Assembly (NCBI RefSeq): GCF_964204645.1
Contig: NC_134029.1
Coordinates: 23,392,450-23,456,449 of the forward strand
Direction: 5' to 3'
Length of the DNA stretch: 64,000 nucleotides
DNA from: Tubulanus polymorphus
Lineage: Eukaryota > Nemertea > Palaeonemertea > Tubulaniformes > Tubulanidae
The first letter of the stretch is position 1; every line of letters starts with the position of its first letter. This document shows, piece after piece, positions 1 to 62,917 of this stretch. The position numbers were made by a program, and so were the translations under genes. The notes below the pieces were generated by a model, which was not told where the DNA came from, searched no databases, and was given only the letters and a program-made list of their open reading frames with translations.

Positions 1-1227
1 GGTATCATATTATGTCGTCATCATAGTTTTACCATAATGTTGCCTAGTAACAAACAGTGTTTGATACTGGTGCAGTATAAGGTAAGGGGTATGAATTCCA
101 CCACGTACATATAGAAACTTCACACGAGCGCGTTAGGTGTGTGGTTCAAAGAGCTCAAAAATGTGCAGAAACATATATATCTACTCGTCGAATTGATAGA
201 ACGACTAGCCAAGCTTAAATTGCTCAATAAAGCAATACATAATGAAGCACGTAAAGCTGATACAATGAGATGTGCTCGTCGGGTCTGATGATAGTTTATG
301 TTGTAGTGGATATGCTATATTCATTATCGAGGTCGCAGAATCTGCCATGACAATCTACGAACCCACGGCACATTCACAATACGGCAAATAAATTGCGATG
401 GCTTCGGGGAAATATCATTAATCCTCTTCAATGCGCATCAGTATCTTGTCATTTGAGTGCAGTTCAATGGTGGTAGTCCAAATGACTAAAATAAGGCCGC
501 GGAATCATTATTCCATTGAAATTAACTACGATACGGCAAATTCGCCCCAATCTCTTATTGCTGAAACCCTGTAAATCAAAAAACACCTTTGATTAAATTT
601 GAAATATTTTGCAGAGACTATGAAACAATATTTGTGCTAAAGTTATAGTTTACTTTTTTGGCACCAAACATTACCGTCATAGCTGTGTTGTTTTCCTTTT
701 TGCTAGAAGTTAGGCACCATAATATGCTACTACTCTATTGCGAAACTCATTATAACTTTAACTTCAAAATTACTTTCATGAACGCAATGCAACCAAAAAA
801 AAGCAATATAAAGCTTGTATGATGATATTTTCCCCATCGCCGGAACAAAGACAAGATAACTTGAAACTAGTGAAGTATATCATAATTCATTCTGGAAATG
901 AATATTTTAGCTTATTGATCTTATCGGCCTATTATTTCTTCAGGGAGCCATTTCTAGCGATATCAAATTAAATAGAACAGAAATGTGAAATAGAACATTT
1001 TATCGTATCAAATTGACCTTACAGCAATTACGTTGGAAACTGCGCTACAATTTAAGCGCATGGTACGATTTCGATAAAATGATAGATGGAAATCCGCCAT
1101 TTTACAAGCGACTCGAGAGAAGCTCGGTGTATATCCTATACAATTTATAACCGATGAGCAAACTGACGGATCACTTTGAAATCCATATCATTTAGAGTTG
1201 ATCAAATAAACTGTTTATATTTTTCAG
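1..1227. other. Receptor gene intron or upstream sequence, no exon seen
   Basis: AT-rich, with no splice-bounded frame resembling a receptor exon. It should be intron, because the receptor's TM1-4 exons are missing from the window. Confidence 0.5.
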
Positions 1228-10417
<9,190 letters not shown>

Positions 10418-10493
10418 GTATTGTTTATAATGTTTAAAGTTTAATCACTGTATGATACATGTTTATATTTAAGAAAAAAACTGAACTCGTATG

Positions 10494-10499
10494 AATAAA
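10494..10499 (+). terminator. Poly(A) signal of the GPCR gene
   Basis: AATAAA lies about 77 bp after the tail-B stop codon. It is the nearest canonical signal and serves either terminal exon. Confidence 0.6.
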
Positions 10500-11442
10500 T
10501 AGCAAGTAATTCGATAGCTGTTAAGAGTAATTTCCCATCTAGACCTGGTGATCTCATGTACCTCAAGGCTCAGGGTATCATTTTGTGGATGGTGTCAATC
10601 TTGTGTTTACATAATCCATCGTACGTATATCATCGATCACCATCATTGAGGATTATTCCTCCGCGCATAGCACAGTCTCGACACGTCGGCGGAAATTCCG
10701 GTACGTTCAGAATGCGTTCGAGATAATTCGTCCATTCTGGCGAGATGTATAGACGTTTTGTGGAAATTCCAAACGTGACATTTCAAATCGACTGAACGAA
10801 ACCTATTATAGAGCAAACGCCCATTTGATATATAAAACGCTATATATTCCTATAATATACGAGTCTGAAATAACGTCCACGAATCATATTTTAAGTACCT
10901 CAAGAATACTTTATGATATGAATATTATATGATATTTATTATATCTATTGTAGATTGTCATGTCACATTTTCGTTGATTATACATGTGTATAAGACGGCG
11001 AATACATCGATATATCGAGTTCATTATCTGTGATAAACAATTTGATTCTTTAAATTGAAAGACTTAATTTTGCTGCATGGATATATAGGCAGTTTGTTAT
11101 TTCATGAAATATCTGAGTCTGGATTTAGAACAGTCGTAACAACACCTACTTTAAAAGATCGATTCCTGTTGTTGTGTTATTGATATACTGTTTATGTATA
11201 TATTTATGTTTATGGATGGACCAATCATTTGGACGTTTCATTTGGAAAATAATTCTGTCTTCATCTGTGATTATAAAATCTAATTTGCCTGCTGCTATGA
11301 ACGTTTCGTTCATGAAAGGTAAATTCTTCTTTACTAAGGTTAAACTTAGCTAGCTTATCGTCAGCAGGGACACACATACAAACAAGGTAGTCTTATTACT
11401 AGTCCATTTTGGAACATTGACAGCTTAGAAATAGAGAATGTG

Positions 11443-11697
11443 TCGATCACACGAACATTTTTGGCCCGGGCCAAATTTGTCCCAGGACCAGGCCAGTTTT
11501 AGCACGGGGCAAATTATTGCGTTCGAATTGCAACTGGTTCCGAAAATGACTTACTTCGTTTTTGACTTATCTTTGTTTAGTATTGAGTGAGTAGTTAGCG
11601 CGTGAACGCGCTCTCTGATTAGCACGGGCCAAATATGACTAGGGCCTGATCCGTGCCCATTTGGCTCGGGACAAATCGTCTTCGTATGATCGCGGCT
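11443..11697. mobile_element. MITE-like element, family A, copy 2
   Basis: Starts near GTCGATCACACGAAC, ends TCGTATGATCGCGGCT, with GGCCCGGGCCAAATTTG inside. The left end is degraded relative to copy 1. Confidence 0.6.
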
Positions 11698-12980
11698 CAA
11701 GATTCTCTGAACGTGTGGCTCTGGAAATTAAAATGATAGACCTAATTTGAAAATGTCAGATTTGGCAATGTGAGGGCTGCAAGGACGAAAATTAGTGTGG
11801 CTTTCTGGTGTCCCTCCCACAAAACATTAGGAAAAAATTCCACCCCCTAAATCCGCCCTTGGTATTTCGGCGTCGATCGAACGATTTGAGGATCAGAAAT
11901 GAGTGTCAGTTCAGATTTATCATGATGTGCAAATAGTTAATAGTCGAGTTATTATAGATCGATGATTTATCAGTATTCGGCGTGTCAGGAATTAACTGAT
12001 GATACATCGACATAAAAATACCGTGAATAACAGTGTGTCAAAAGAATCATTATACTGTACAGTTAAATGAAGGTCACGTCGATTTTGCAGTTTTGATACA
12101 TTGTATTTATTCGTGTATTTGAGAATATTCGGTCTTGCATTTTAAACGATTGATCGATTTCATGGTAAAATTGTTGATGATACTGAAAGTTTATTGTGTG
12201 GAAATTTCATCCTTCACTGAGTGAATACTGTGGCTCGCTTTTTCGCGTACAAAGTATTATTTTCTGGTGAAATAGAAGTAGCGATGCCTGTGATAAGAAA
12301 CCGGTTTGTATTTGCGATGAAAATCGCCAGGTTTGGTCGGGTAGAACACTTGACTAATTTATGATTACGTAATATAATGTTTTCATTTACTGCGTGTAAA
12401 ACTTTTAAAGAAATTCAAAAAAATGATTGATGTTGTCCCGGTATATTTTCTGACTTACAGTGTGTCCGATCGATATTATTGATTGGACAAACTGTATTAA
12501 ATGAACATTGTTCGATAACATCTGATTTATCAAAATGATCGGTTACCTGTTATCTTATTATTCTATGGCCTCCAGCTTCATAATCTTGAAAAATAGATAT
12601 CCTCCTCGTGGTAGCAATCATCAATGAATTGTAGCGTTGCTAAGTTACCCAATGAACGAGGATAAAAATGAAAATGAAATTTCCCAGTTCATGTTGTTTC
12701 TGATTAAAGATTAATATTTTGAAAATAATCTTCGTTTTCAATTGGATTTTTCGTCGAGGAGTTCTGGATTTCAAGGAAACACAATGTGACGCAATAAGTC
12801 GAGAGGGCCGAGTGGGAGAGGGTATATATAATAAGATAAAAACCCCCACTATGTACAGATTAAAAGTTTCTTTTAAAATCGAGAATTTACTAAATCAAAA
12901 GAAAACAAAAATCTTTAATTTAAATCAAATCAAAAATTAAAAGAACACGACTTTTTACGGAGTTGGTATAATCAAATATC

Positions 12981-13090
12981 GTTCAATTCAATTCATCTTT
13001 ATTGCACCGTAATATGTTGTTAACATAATAGACTTTTTACAATAAGGAAGAGAAAGAAATCAAGAAAAAAGACGAAACAAGAGGAAACAG
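12981..13090. repeat. Dispersed repeat end, TTCAATTCAATTCAT type
   Basis: Starts GTTCAATTCAATTCATCTTTATTG and runs into A-rich sequence. A similar start recurs at 13898. This looks like the 3' end of a non-LTR element or SINE on the minus strand (inference). Confidence 0.35.
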
Positions 13091-13897
13091 AATATAGAAA
13101 AAAGAAGAGAAAAATAGAAGAAAGAAACGTATTTAAAGTATCTCTAAAGCCATCTTATAGTGATAGATGGATAGGAATTAACACCAGTTCCCAGACACGT
13201 TCCCAGAAGTCGCCTTCGCTCTTTTATGTCATCTGAAATTGAGAGCTTTACCTTGCGGGAAAACGTGATCAATTTCATCACCGAACGCCAGACCAGAAAA
13301 AAATAACTCGCCGTGATTATTCTATTTCCGCAGTGCTAAAAACGAAATTAATTCATGCCTGGAGTTGTATTCGTTGTGACAGGTAGTGCACACTTGTGAT
13401 GGCAGCTGGCTTCGATTCTCTGTGATCTGTGCGTACACAAAAGCTTAGAATATTATCCACATCTATTTCAGTCATTAGCATAGGCTGACGGCTGACGCAG
13501 GCCTACATGATCAGCAGCTATAGTGACAAATTCCACCGTCGGCCATTCTGTACATCCATATTCACGAATACTAAATCCATATTTTTAAGTAATAAGTGAC
13601 TGATTCATAGAAAAAGATGACTCTAAAATTCTATTCAACAGTTAATCATTAATCAATAAGTGCTTCTCTGACTACAGGTACCGACAAGCCTTTAAGCTTT
13701 ATGTATTATTTATTTTCAAAATTTTATCTTTCTAGGACTCGTTATACGGCCGAGGTATCAGAGAAAACACAAAAATTACAAATTAGAGTAACGCAAAAAA
13801 CATGCATAGACTTGCATTAATTAACAAACAGAAGTAACCAAAACTGACTGCGATGAAGCGAGTGATCCTCAGTTACAGAATTAATTTGCATAACGAC

Positions 13898-14045
13898 AAT
13901 TCAATTCAATTCATTTCATGCTTTATTGATCCTTGTCGAAACATTACAATACATCAGATATACAACAATAAAGTGAACACATTACAATCACAGTTACAAA
14001 CAAGAGATACAAATCTATATATTAAAAAAAATACGATTAACAAAT
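13898..14045. repeat. Dispersed repeat end, second copy
   Basis: Shares CAATTCAATTCATTT, then CTTTATTG, with the block at 12981, followed by A-rich sequence. Likely the same kind of retroelement end. Confidence 0.35.
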
Positions 14046-14439
14046 AATCAATAGGAATAACAGTTTTAAGATTTAACAATTTTAACGACCAGTTCGCCAT
14101 CTATCTTGATATGATGTCAACAATTTGTGTGTGTAACTTTCATTAAGTGCTTTGCAGAGCGAAGTCCCATTATCATTCTGAACAATTGAATTCTGCCCAT
14201 TTGTAAAAATCATTGAACTATAAACGTATAATTCTATGCAAAAAATACTTCCTTTTCTATTAGTTTAATTCTAAACTAGTTTGGAAATCAATGTCGGATT
14301 CGAACCTAGAATATTCAACAACTTCCCTACGCGATTCAAGATGAACCAAAATATGTGTGGGTGATTGCGTAATGATTTGTCGTTACTAATTCTTAGATAT
14401 TATATCTGACGATCTTGTCCATAGATCTGGGTATCCAAA

Positions 14440-22028
<7,589 letters not shown>

Positions 22029-22117
22029 TGTATGCACATTTTTGTAGTGACGTTTCATATAGTGGTTTTAGCACTTTTTTGCTCAGGGAAATCTTTAATC
22101 CATTATCAAAGAATGAT

Positions 22118-22123
22118 AATAAA
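22118..22123 (+). terminator. Poly(A) signal of NUDT6
   Basis: AATAAA lies about 90 bp past the NUDT6 stop. If used, the 3' UTR ends more than 6 kb short of the FGF gene. Confidence 0.5.
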
Positions 22124-25100
22124 TGCACAGTTTTTACTTTCAAACCTTTAAAACTTTTATTTGATTACAAACAAGTGGAAACATTTATTAATCATATTCG
22201 TGTCTGAAATTTTAAACATGACATCAATTCGAAAAACTTAGAGAGACTTCGGATTTCGCCGAAAGTAACGACGGAAATATTTCGACCTTTTTTTGTGATA
22301 TAGACAGAGAAGACGCCGTTTATGAACTCGTTAAAAAGCGCAGATTTACAGTAATTTTCTGGGCTGAAATCAACTTTCCATCATCACTCACACGAGATAA
22401 AAAAAAAATCCAACGGTTAGGAATGGAATGTAGTCGTTCTGTCTTTTGTCTGGCTTTCGTAAAATAGAGCGATATTGAACTGGTTAAGAGTGTAATGGTT
22501 TTATAAGTGGTTTGATTAGACGGTTGAAACGGATAGTTAGCTCGTATATCGAGACGGTTAAACCACTTGTTTAATCGTTGTAATATACCGACTAGTACTA
22601 ATGCTTGTTTCAGTCTTGTCTGTAGCGACCGGCGCCGTCGTTCAGTCGATACGGCCGGCTAATCTGCTCACATCTCGATGCTCTTGTCTTGACCTCTCGA
22701 TTATTGCATGAACCGAGTTAAACATTCGCTATACTTGCCCCATATTCCGTTAAACCGCCGGACGAGTCCTTATAGATGACGTCATTGGGTCGATGGTTTC
22801 CAGTTCGGAATCGATCGACCCGAAACGGCGAGTGCTCTAGAAATGTGTCAACGTGTCATTTCAAAGTTTTTGCTATTATTTTTGGTGCAAAGCACGCACG
22901 TGAAGTCGTCGTTTAAAAGAATGTACGATGAACGGTAACCCAATGTTTGAACTCTAATTCTTCTCATCAGGATGTGTTCACCATTTCCGACCGGTAATGA
23001 TCGAATTATAATTAGCCATTAACCCTCGAATAAATAGCAGCCAACAGTTAGCAGACTGCCTTCATATTCAATATCATACATATATATATATAGATATACG
23101 AAGACATATGTCGTGGCGAGTTTTGAAAATTGAAATAATTCCTTCATCTTTTACCGTAAATCACGATAATCACCACGTTGATGGGTCATCTTTGGGGAGT
23201 CGTTTTGCAATCGGGTCAAACATCGCAGATCCATTTCTATCGCTATTGCGATTAGGAGTGTGATATTTAGTATGTTGCGCGTCAGTAAGCGTAAAAGATT
23301 GGTAGGGAGGAAGAAAGAAGGAGATTGGAGTGAGAGAGAGGGAGGAGTAGAGATTGGAGTGAGAGAGAGGGTGGAGTAGAGATTGGAGGGAGGGAGAGTT
23401 GAGGGAAAGAGAAATGAGTAGAGAGATTGGAGAGAGAGGGAGAGGGAGAGAGATTGGAGGGAGAGTGTGAGAGGGAGAGTGTGAGAGGGAGAGTGGGAGA
23501 GGAAGAGAGAGATTGGAGGGAGAGAGAGTTGAGGGAGAGAGATTGGAGGGAGAGTGTGAGAGGGAGAGTGTGAGAGGGAGAGTGGGAGAGGAAGAGAGAG
23601 ATTGGAGGGAGAGAGAGTTGAGGGAGAGAGATTGGAGGGAGAGTGTGAGAGGAAGAGAGAGATTGGAGGGAGAGAGAGTTGAGGGAGAGAGATAAGAGAG
23701 GGAGAGGGAGAGAGATTGGAGGGAGAGAGATAAGAGGGGGAGAGGGAGAGAGATGGGAGGGAGAGTGGGAAAGGGATAGAGATTGAATGGAGAGGGGGAG
23801 AGGGAGGGTTATATCGCTTAATTCCCCACAGTTGGCAATAGACATTAGTTGTCATTACATGAGATCAAGTTGTCATCAGGAATTCAGATTGAAATCGACT
23901 TTTCAAATCGACCGTCAACTGACTTCATGAGCGTAAACCTGACAGCTTGGATCCCTCGGGCAGACACTAGACAGATTCGATATGACTGAAAAATACACAC
24001 ATGTGACACGAAAAGCCAGTTTTTCCCAGTACTAGGACCCAGTAGATAAAACTTATAGTCTGATTAGAATTTCAGATGTCGTCGCCGCTTTAATGACCAA
24101 GTCTTCCGCGCCACTGACCCGATTAAATTCGAACTTATTCTCCGGCCGGTTCATTCGTCGTATGCATTGGAAAATCTCACAAAGTCGTCTGTCCGTCGAA
24201 ACGGTCTAGTGTAAGTATATAAACTGTTGAGTGGTGTGTATATCCGTGTATATATACAAGATAGTAATATAAACACAATACCGATGACCTGTAATTCGGG
24301 GACACGGGACATTATGTTAGAAATTGGCGCTAATAAACTATACAAATATATTATGAATTCTTATTTTAGGATTACCCGTAAGTGACGTGTGCAGGCAATA
24401 TTTGATAAGGTTCCAGATTCGGTGCTAAGTTATGACACCGATTTGTGTTCGAACGAACAGTGAATTTCATCGAATGAATTCAGGCATTTTCCAAGCATTC
24501 CCAAAGCCACGGTCTAGAATTGGTCGAAATGCCGTCATCTCGTTCGACCTTCGATACCGCGAGTGTTTTAGGGAGAAATGTCACATACATCTCTGCTGTG
24601 TCTGTCTGAACGAAGTGATGATGGATTACTGAATGCATTTCGTAAGCGCCATAACAATAACAAAACCTTTCATCACAGATCATGTTTTTGTTTTTGAAAA
24701 TATCAATGTTACGATATGATTCGTAGATAACTTGATATAAGGTTACAAGGTATTTGTCTGGTGCGATGCTGCGCGGCCGTCGTGATGTTTATGTCCGCAA
24801 GGCTTAGTCTTATGAGATCGGAAATTATCTTTTGTTGACAAAACCTCAAATTCCTCTCCTCAATTATGAGACGCGACAAAGAGAAAAAAAGATTTCAGTA
24901 ATTTCTTGTAATGAAATGCAAATTTATTTTATTGCATTGAAGATAACCCAATCGTCAGCAGTACGTACATCGCAAAATTATAAAAGTTCGTTTCATCTCC
25001 GCGCGTTTTATCATCACATAATATAAAAGTACTATTTACAATATTCGCGGCACATACTCAACATTTTCAGACGTCGTCATATTCGACGACGGCTTCATCA

Positions 25101-28100
25101 CGTATTCGATGACGTCACGAGTTTCGTGGTACCCCCACAACTTGCCAGGGCCGTCAATAAATCGACGACCTTGACAATAAACGACGTGTCATCAAGGTCA
25201 TGACTTGTGCTTTTTCAAGACTTGGAAAAATAAAACTACACAAAGTGAGGGTCTGTTTAAACCTATTATAAGACTTCAGACGAAGAGGCAAATTGATAAA
25301 CTATTGATTTAAAGATGGCATACGTCAGTCTTAATCACTCGGAACCGAATCACATTTGATATGTTACTTTAATACAGCAATATCTGATTGAAGTACCTCA
25401 ATTTCCTACGTTGATGACTGAATTTCAAGACAAAACGAAGCATTTGTTTGGTAGTAATCATTATACGCTATAACTTTCAGCGATCAGAACAAAATACATT
25501 CTCCGCAGAAGATATTACACGAGGTTTTATTACATGGAACCTGCACTGTTACAACTTGTATTACTGAGTCTGCGAAAACATCAAGGCCATCTTAACTGAC
25601 TGCTCTTTACTGTCTGATAAACCAGTCTATCCAACGTTTACATGTGAAGTATTGGCTTGGCGGCTTATAATCTATCTTAACTCGCCAGGAAAAGAAACAT
25701 TATTCTCCATTTACTTCAAGGAAGCACTAATACATCGTTACAACGTTTTACCGGCTCGAAAAAAAATACCAATGATGAAAGAAAACGAAATTCATTTGCT
25801 TATCATTTTTGAAAAAAAAAGATTATCAAAAGTTGCGAGTAATTTTTTTGCTAGTGAGCAATAGAACTTCGTTTGAACGGAAGACGAAAAGAAATTGATA
25901 TTCGCTATAGGGGAATATATACTTACAGAAATCCCGGCGAGTGTTGGAAGACTTCGTTCTCAAATATTCAAAACTAAACATCGAATATCGAACTACGTTT
26001 TTCTTTAAAGGCTAAAATAACTACCTGGTTGTATTTCGAATGTGCGGTCACATGACTCGAGTTGGAATATTGACCATTTTACTTAAAGATATGTTAAGTT
26101 GCAAATCGAAAGATTTCGGCTACGAACAGATCCTCGTTAAGGCTTGATATTTTTACCAGAAAACAGTAATACATATAAACCGCGATAAGCCGAAGTCTTT
26201 CGATATTCCGAGGTAGGTGTATCAAATAAAAAAAAAACCCCTCATGCCAGCTGCCTTCCTTGTTAAGAAGCCCAGAACATACATCATAAGTTGGGCTCGA
26301 TCAAACAGAACAGACTTAGAGAAGCATTTAGCACTGAATGAATACGTCACTTCATTACAGTGACGACGACATAGTTACCTTAATCTACGAATCAATAAAA
26401 AGCGGCTACGATTATTCATATCACAATACGTACTTAAATACTCGGACAACATTGTGACCATCACGTGTTTATAGAATACTAACACATATTCGCCTTTTGC
26501 ACATTTAATTTTTTTCAGATTTTGGCCCGTCGACCCAGCCATCCCGTTAACCACAAGAGAACCAGAATTAAAAACAAATCTTTCTTTTAACGAAACGCGA
26601 TACCTCGAAAATGATGATATTTTTTTCGTAGTTGGTCGTTATTTGAACCTTTAGAAACATACATCTATACCGCTGATGTAATTACATCTCACTGCATAGA
26701 GAAAAACGACCGGAATACAAAATACATATTACATTGAACTGGCCTCGTTTGGCTTTTAATGAGTATATTTTTATGATTACCTATTATTAATTAAGACTAA
26801 TATTAATGTTATATACAAGTACGTATAGTATGCATATATATACACGCACTATTGCGTGCGATTTTTTACTTTAAATTACGTCTTTTTATCTTACACAATT
26901 ATATGACATGTACCTATATATATGAAGTATATACAAGGGCAGTGACTTGACACGTTTACAACATTTTTATTTTCACATAATTTTTTTTTTCACAGCTTCG
27001 CCAAAAGAAGCGCCAAGAAATGCATAGTTATAGCGGTTTCGTAACAAAACACGCGTAAACCTATCCCCGCTGTAAACACTCGGTCAGATATTTACCCAAT
27101 TCAACCACGGTGTGTGTTTCATGCCCCCCGAGTTTCTTGGGCTTGGTCAACGCTCACACACAGATCCATCTTTCACTTTTATAGCAAGAGAACCGAAAAA
27201 CATATTTTCAAACCACGCCCCTGCAACTGTATATCGTGTTTCAATGATAGAAACTCATTTGATGTTTAAATATGACGCGAAAACTAAAACACGGATGAAT
27301 TTTGACGCCTTTGATTTCTTCCTTCTATTATTCTTACTCGGGCGGCAGACGAATTCGAAAAAGTAAAGATAGATTTCATTTTTTTAGCTTGAATATGGAT
27401 CTGACCTGGTTCGTCATTAGGGAGGAAGGTTGGAGGTAGACAACGTTTACAATTAATCATATAAAATGATTCGGAACTGTTCGGTATTTTCCGGTATCTC
27501 ACCGTACGAGGCGAGAAAGGATGAAAATAACGAAGTTAAGAGCTACAAAGATATAGTTAAGTACCCAAGTAATAATAATTGTTTATACAGATCTATCTAA
27601 TCTTAACCTCGCGTTTAAGGTTGCATCAGGCGACAATTTTAACGAGATTTATTTTTGGGTATTTTCTCCTTGAAATAAATGCTCACCGAATGAAATTGAA
27701 CGGATAATATTTTTCATCGACTGCGGCACTGTTTCAAATCAAAACGGTTTTTTTTCAAAGGTTTTTTTTAAAATAACAAACAGTACCGACCAGAATCTGA
27801 CATCGAATTCAGTATCTGTCACATAACAAACAATGGTAACAATAAATATGTTCAGTTTTTTTTTCAGTTCAGTATTTCAATTTTCTTCGAAGTGATAAAG
27901 CATGTTCTACGTTTTGAGATTCAGTCTTTGTTTTACCATCGCAGGCTGTACAGCGTTCATATCGACGATTTCACTTTATTCAGTCTACATCGCCAACGCA
28001 CAATCTTCAACGGCCCCAACTCCACTTTGACACAAAACATAGCGACGACGGGATTTTGGGAATGCCCTCTAATCCAGTGAGAAATCGGATCACAGTAAAT

Positions 28101-28506
28101 AAAGGCACTTAATTGAGTTGAAAATCACGAGACCAATACAGGTTCTATAATTGAAGCCAGCATCGCGGCCCGATCGGTCGCAATAAGGCATTCGATATTT
28201 CAAAAGTTCTCGCCACTCCTAAGAGAGATTCCTATCACTGGCAAGCGAGCTTAAGCAGCGAAACTATTTAGATATGGGTGTACAAGAAAATAACCCGGAA
28301 TGTTGACAATATAGAACTAAATACTGCACTGAACTCAAACATTATCTTAATAAAATATAACACACTTTCCATAATTTTGCTTTCTCACAATGATTGTGTC
28401 TTCCGCAAAACATTCATAACTTCGTAAATATGATCCACAAGTTAAAATTTTTTATACCCGCTTTTTACTAACATCGCAGACACTACTATATCGCACTTAA
28501 CCACGT
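22124..28506. other. Intergenic interval between convergent NUDT6 and FGF
   Basis: No protein-coding exon is seen on either strand. It contains a GA-rich array (23306-23808) and two perfect TGACGTCA palindromes (22777, 25110) of the CRE type, with unknown use. Short open frames here have no recognisable motifs or splice context. Confidence 0.55.
23306..23808. repeat. GA-rich minisatellite, about 500 bp
   Basis: Plus strand is almost pure purine: GGAGAGAGAGTTGAGGGAGA and GATTGGAGGGAGAGTGTGAG units of varying length. It codes only for low-complexity frames. Confidence 0.95.
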
Positions 28507-28512
28507 TTTATT
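28507..28512 (-). terminator. Poly(A) signal of the FGF gene
   Basis: AATAAA on the minus strand, about 50 bp after the stop. Other AT-rich candidates lie further downstream. Confidence 0.5.
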
Positions 28513-28559
28513 GTCCGCGTACCCGGTATCTATACTCAAATGTATATAATTCCTATTTG

Positions 28560-31478
<2,919 letters not shown>

Positions 31479-31755
31479 GACTTCATTGACACTGAAAGAT
31501 TGGCTGCCAATCCATGGCCCAATGGACCATCATCAATTCTATCGGAAATATTCCAATAGTAACCGTTGTATAATCCTACTAAAGTACCGGTTGCAGCAAC
31601 AGCTGTGGTAGAATGCAATGGTCTGATGGTGTACAGGTCAAGCCTGACCCTAGATATCCTGTAATGAGATACAACATAACGCATTGAGTGATTCATATGA
31701 ATATACGTATGCCAAATAAACGCAGGAAAAGTCATTTTTAAATAGTTAAGAAAGA

Positions 31756-31849
31756 ATGCCGCCGATTGATAAGAAGAAAGGAAAGGATAAAAAAAAAGAA
31801 AAAGAAAAGCGCGCCAGGGAAACAGCCAAGACTAGCAGACAAAGAAAAG
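31756..31849 (+). CDS. Possible first exon of an unidentified Lys-rich protein
   Basis: ATG then MPPIDKKKGKDKKKEKEKRA and RETAKTSRQRK, ending one base into a codon at GTAGAT, a possible donor. It lies about 280 bp upstream of the FGF start on the opposite strand, so the two could share a divergent promoter. Lys-rich MPP... starts are common in many unrelated proteins, and no convincing second exon was found before MICU3. It may be chance. Confidence 0.3.
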
Positions 31850-33738
31850 GTAGATTCGTCATGTCTAGCGATCATAATATACTCATTGATCGCGTGAGTT
31901 CGAAATGAAACATCGTTTATCGCGAATATATTTCAGCTAGCTAGCAACGAACCTGGAATTAATCCTCGAGAATGACAAGATAATTACGAATATAACCGAA
32001 TATATATCTATCGACTGACTACCCGGCGTGTACTAGCATAAACTCAGCTTACACACACGCGGCCCGACGCAGCACTATACTTGCCGAACCGATAACAGAC
32101 CTTTATATACTATTAGCCATCATATCAACGATACATCCATCATTTACTGATGGTAAGATGCCCGACTGAAAAAATACAACTGCCAAGATTCGCGTGTTGT
32201 TATAACACGGTTCAGATTTATAGTCGGTGTGACGGAGTCTGTAGCACTTAGACGTCATAACCAGTCGTATCATAGTCTGCTGCTGTCGGGGTTTGCGCTG
32301 CAATTATTACGTATATTTTTGGACAACAACAACGAACATGATTCATTTTCAGGCGCGTAATGCGTGCATGTGTGTGAGATATTTTAGAAATGTCACGGAG
32401 AGTTTGACTGCAAAATGACTACCGCATCAGACCGACGACGGCAGACTTCAGTGGCGTGTTCCCTTCGTTTATCAATTATGCTCGATTTGTTAAGCAATGC
32501 CTTCTCTGTTTAATGATATGACGAGTGGCCATATGACCTTTTCAGCTTCTAAAGAAACTGATCTCAGAAAGGACTCGGCCCCCCCAAACACCTGTACGGG
32601 ATTCCAATTTCATATCGTATGCCAGCCACATATCGACATCGGCGTTGACAGCGTGTATCTGAACAGAAAGATTTAGTATATGTACGATGTCTACGCTGTC
32701 ATCATCAGCAGTTCCGGGGAAGAAGATACATGGCAAATCAATATAGATAAAACACAATATACTGCTAATATCGATATGCTACTAAACAACGGATGATACA
32801 TGTACCACGTGAAAACCGCCAGGAAATAGAGATAATGTTTATATGTCCTGGTGATCTTTATGTTCGAAAGATGTTTCGTTTTAGAATATAATAGAAGACA
32901 CATGCAATCTGTATGCGACTGTCATAGTCAAGTCATGCACTGCGTACGCGTGTCCCACTGGCTTTCGATTCAACTAAATTGCCGGGTGTCGTTTTATTTA
33001 TCAAACCTGAGTGCTATGAGGTAATACTTCACAGGGCCCGATAATTTATTATCTACCGCCTTTAAATTAGAATTAGAAAATCAATATTCTATTATCTTTC
33101 CTTATGATTACGAGACGACAACGAACGACAAGAAATTGTATTTAAAGGGACAAGTCGAACTGTGACAGAAATGTTGAACGCTATACAAGCAATATGTACA
33201 ACGCTTGCCTGAGTTCAAAATTCTATAAAAAAAAAACTTCAAATAATTTCCGTGCCACTTGAGACTCGACGCCTCTCCCAAAAACATAACATTAGCAACA
33301 GGCATTAAGCGTGTCCTTAATTATTCTCTTAAAAAACAAGAATGCGATGTTTAATTCATTGCCTTTTCGATCATTTGTATTCAGATTTCTTTTTTTTTAC
33401 AATTTAACATTCTATGATGAAACTTTGTGCGTGTGTGGAATTTATTTAATAAACCAACTAGCATGAACCTACCGTGAAAAAGAAATCATATAATATTTCG
33501 TAAATCCTAAGATAAATTTTCCATAATTGCGCAATCAGTATAAAATCGTTTCATCGCTTTATTCCTTTTCGATGCAATAATTCAGTCGTGACAAAGTATC
33601 GAATTTTTTATTGCTTAGTTGGTAATCCTTGGCGCAGTATAACGGATATAAAAGCTGTTGTCACCTTTCGCAACTCAAGGCATTCTGCTGAAACGCAATC
33701 GGCGCAGTACGCGCTGAAATTCTCACCAGCGCCACGGC
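31850..33738. other. Interval between FGF and MICU3
   Basis: No firm gene. One open frame after an acceptor-like CTTTTCAG at 32546 could follow the Lys-rich exon at 31756 in phase, but it ends after 45 codons and matches nothing I know. The last 100 bp are GC-richer and likely hold the MICU3 promoter. Confidence 0.4.
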
Positions 33739-33771
33739 ATGGCGGCGGTATTTTATCGAACTAAGTACTAA
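33739..33771 (+). promoter_or_regulatory. Upstream ORF in the MICU3 leader
   Basis: ATG in a good context (CGGCATGG) opens a 10-codon frame, MAAVFYRTKY, ending in TAA 10 bases before the MICU3 start. If transcription starts upstream of it, it would temper MICU3 translation. The transcription start is not visible from sequence. Confidence 0.4.
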
Positions 33772-33781
33772 AACATCCAAG

Positions 33782-62917
<29,136 letters not shown>

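Larger units (their letters stand above)
10500..14439. other. Intergenic region between receptor and NUDT6
   Basis: No gene is seen. It contains a family A element (11443-11697), two AT-rich tails starting TTCAATTCAATTCAT (12981, 13898) and AT-rich unique sequence. Any NUDT6 promoter would be in its last part. Confidence 0.55.

Noticed and set aside
23151-23855. 234-aa Ser/Pro/Leu-rich open frame on the minus strand
   Set aside because: It lies almost wholly in the GA-rich minisatellite; the repeat lacks stops in several frames and there is no gene context.
22777-25117. TGACGTCA sites as FGF or NUDT6 enhancers
   Set aside because: Two perfect CRE palindromes in the intergenic interval (another at 60168) are not enough evidence for regulation.
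32546-32757. Exon-like open frame after CTTTTCAG, and an opposing minus-strand frame
   Set aside because: The plus frame is in phase with the Lys-rich exon but stops after 45 codons, and neither strand matches a known protein.
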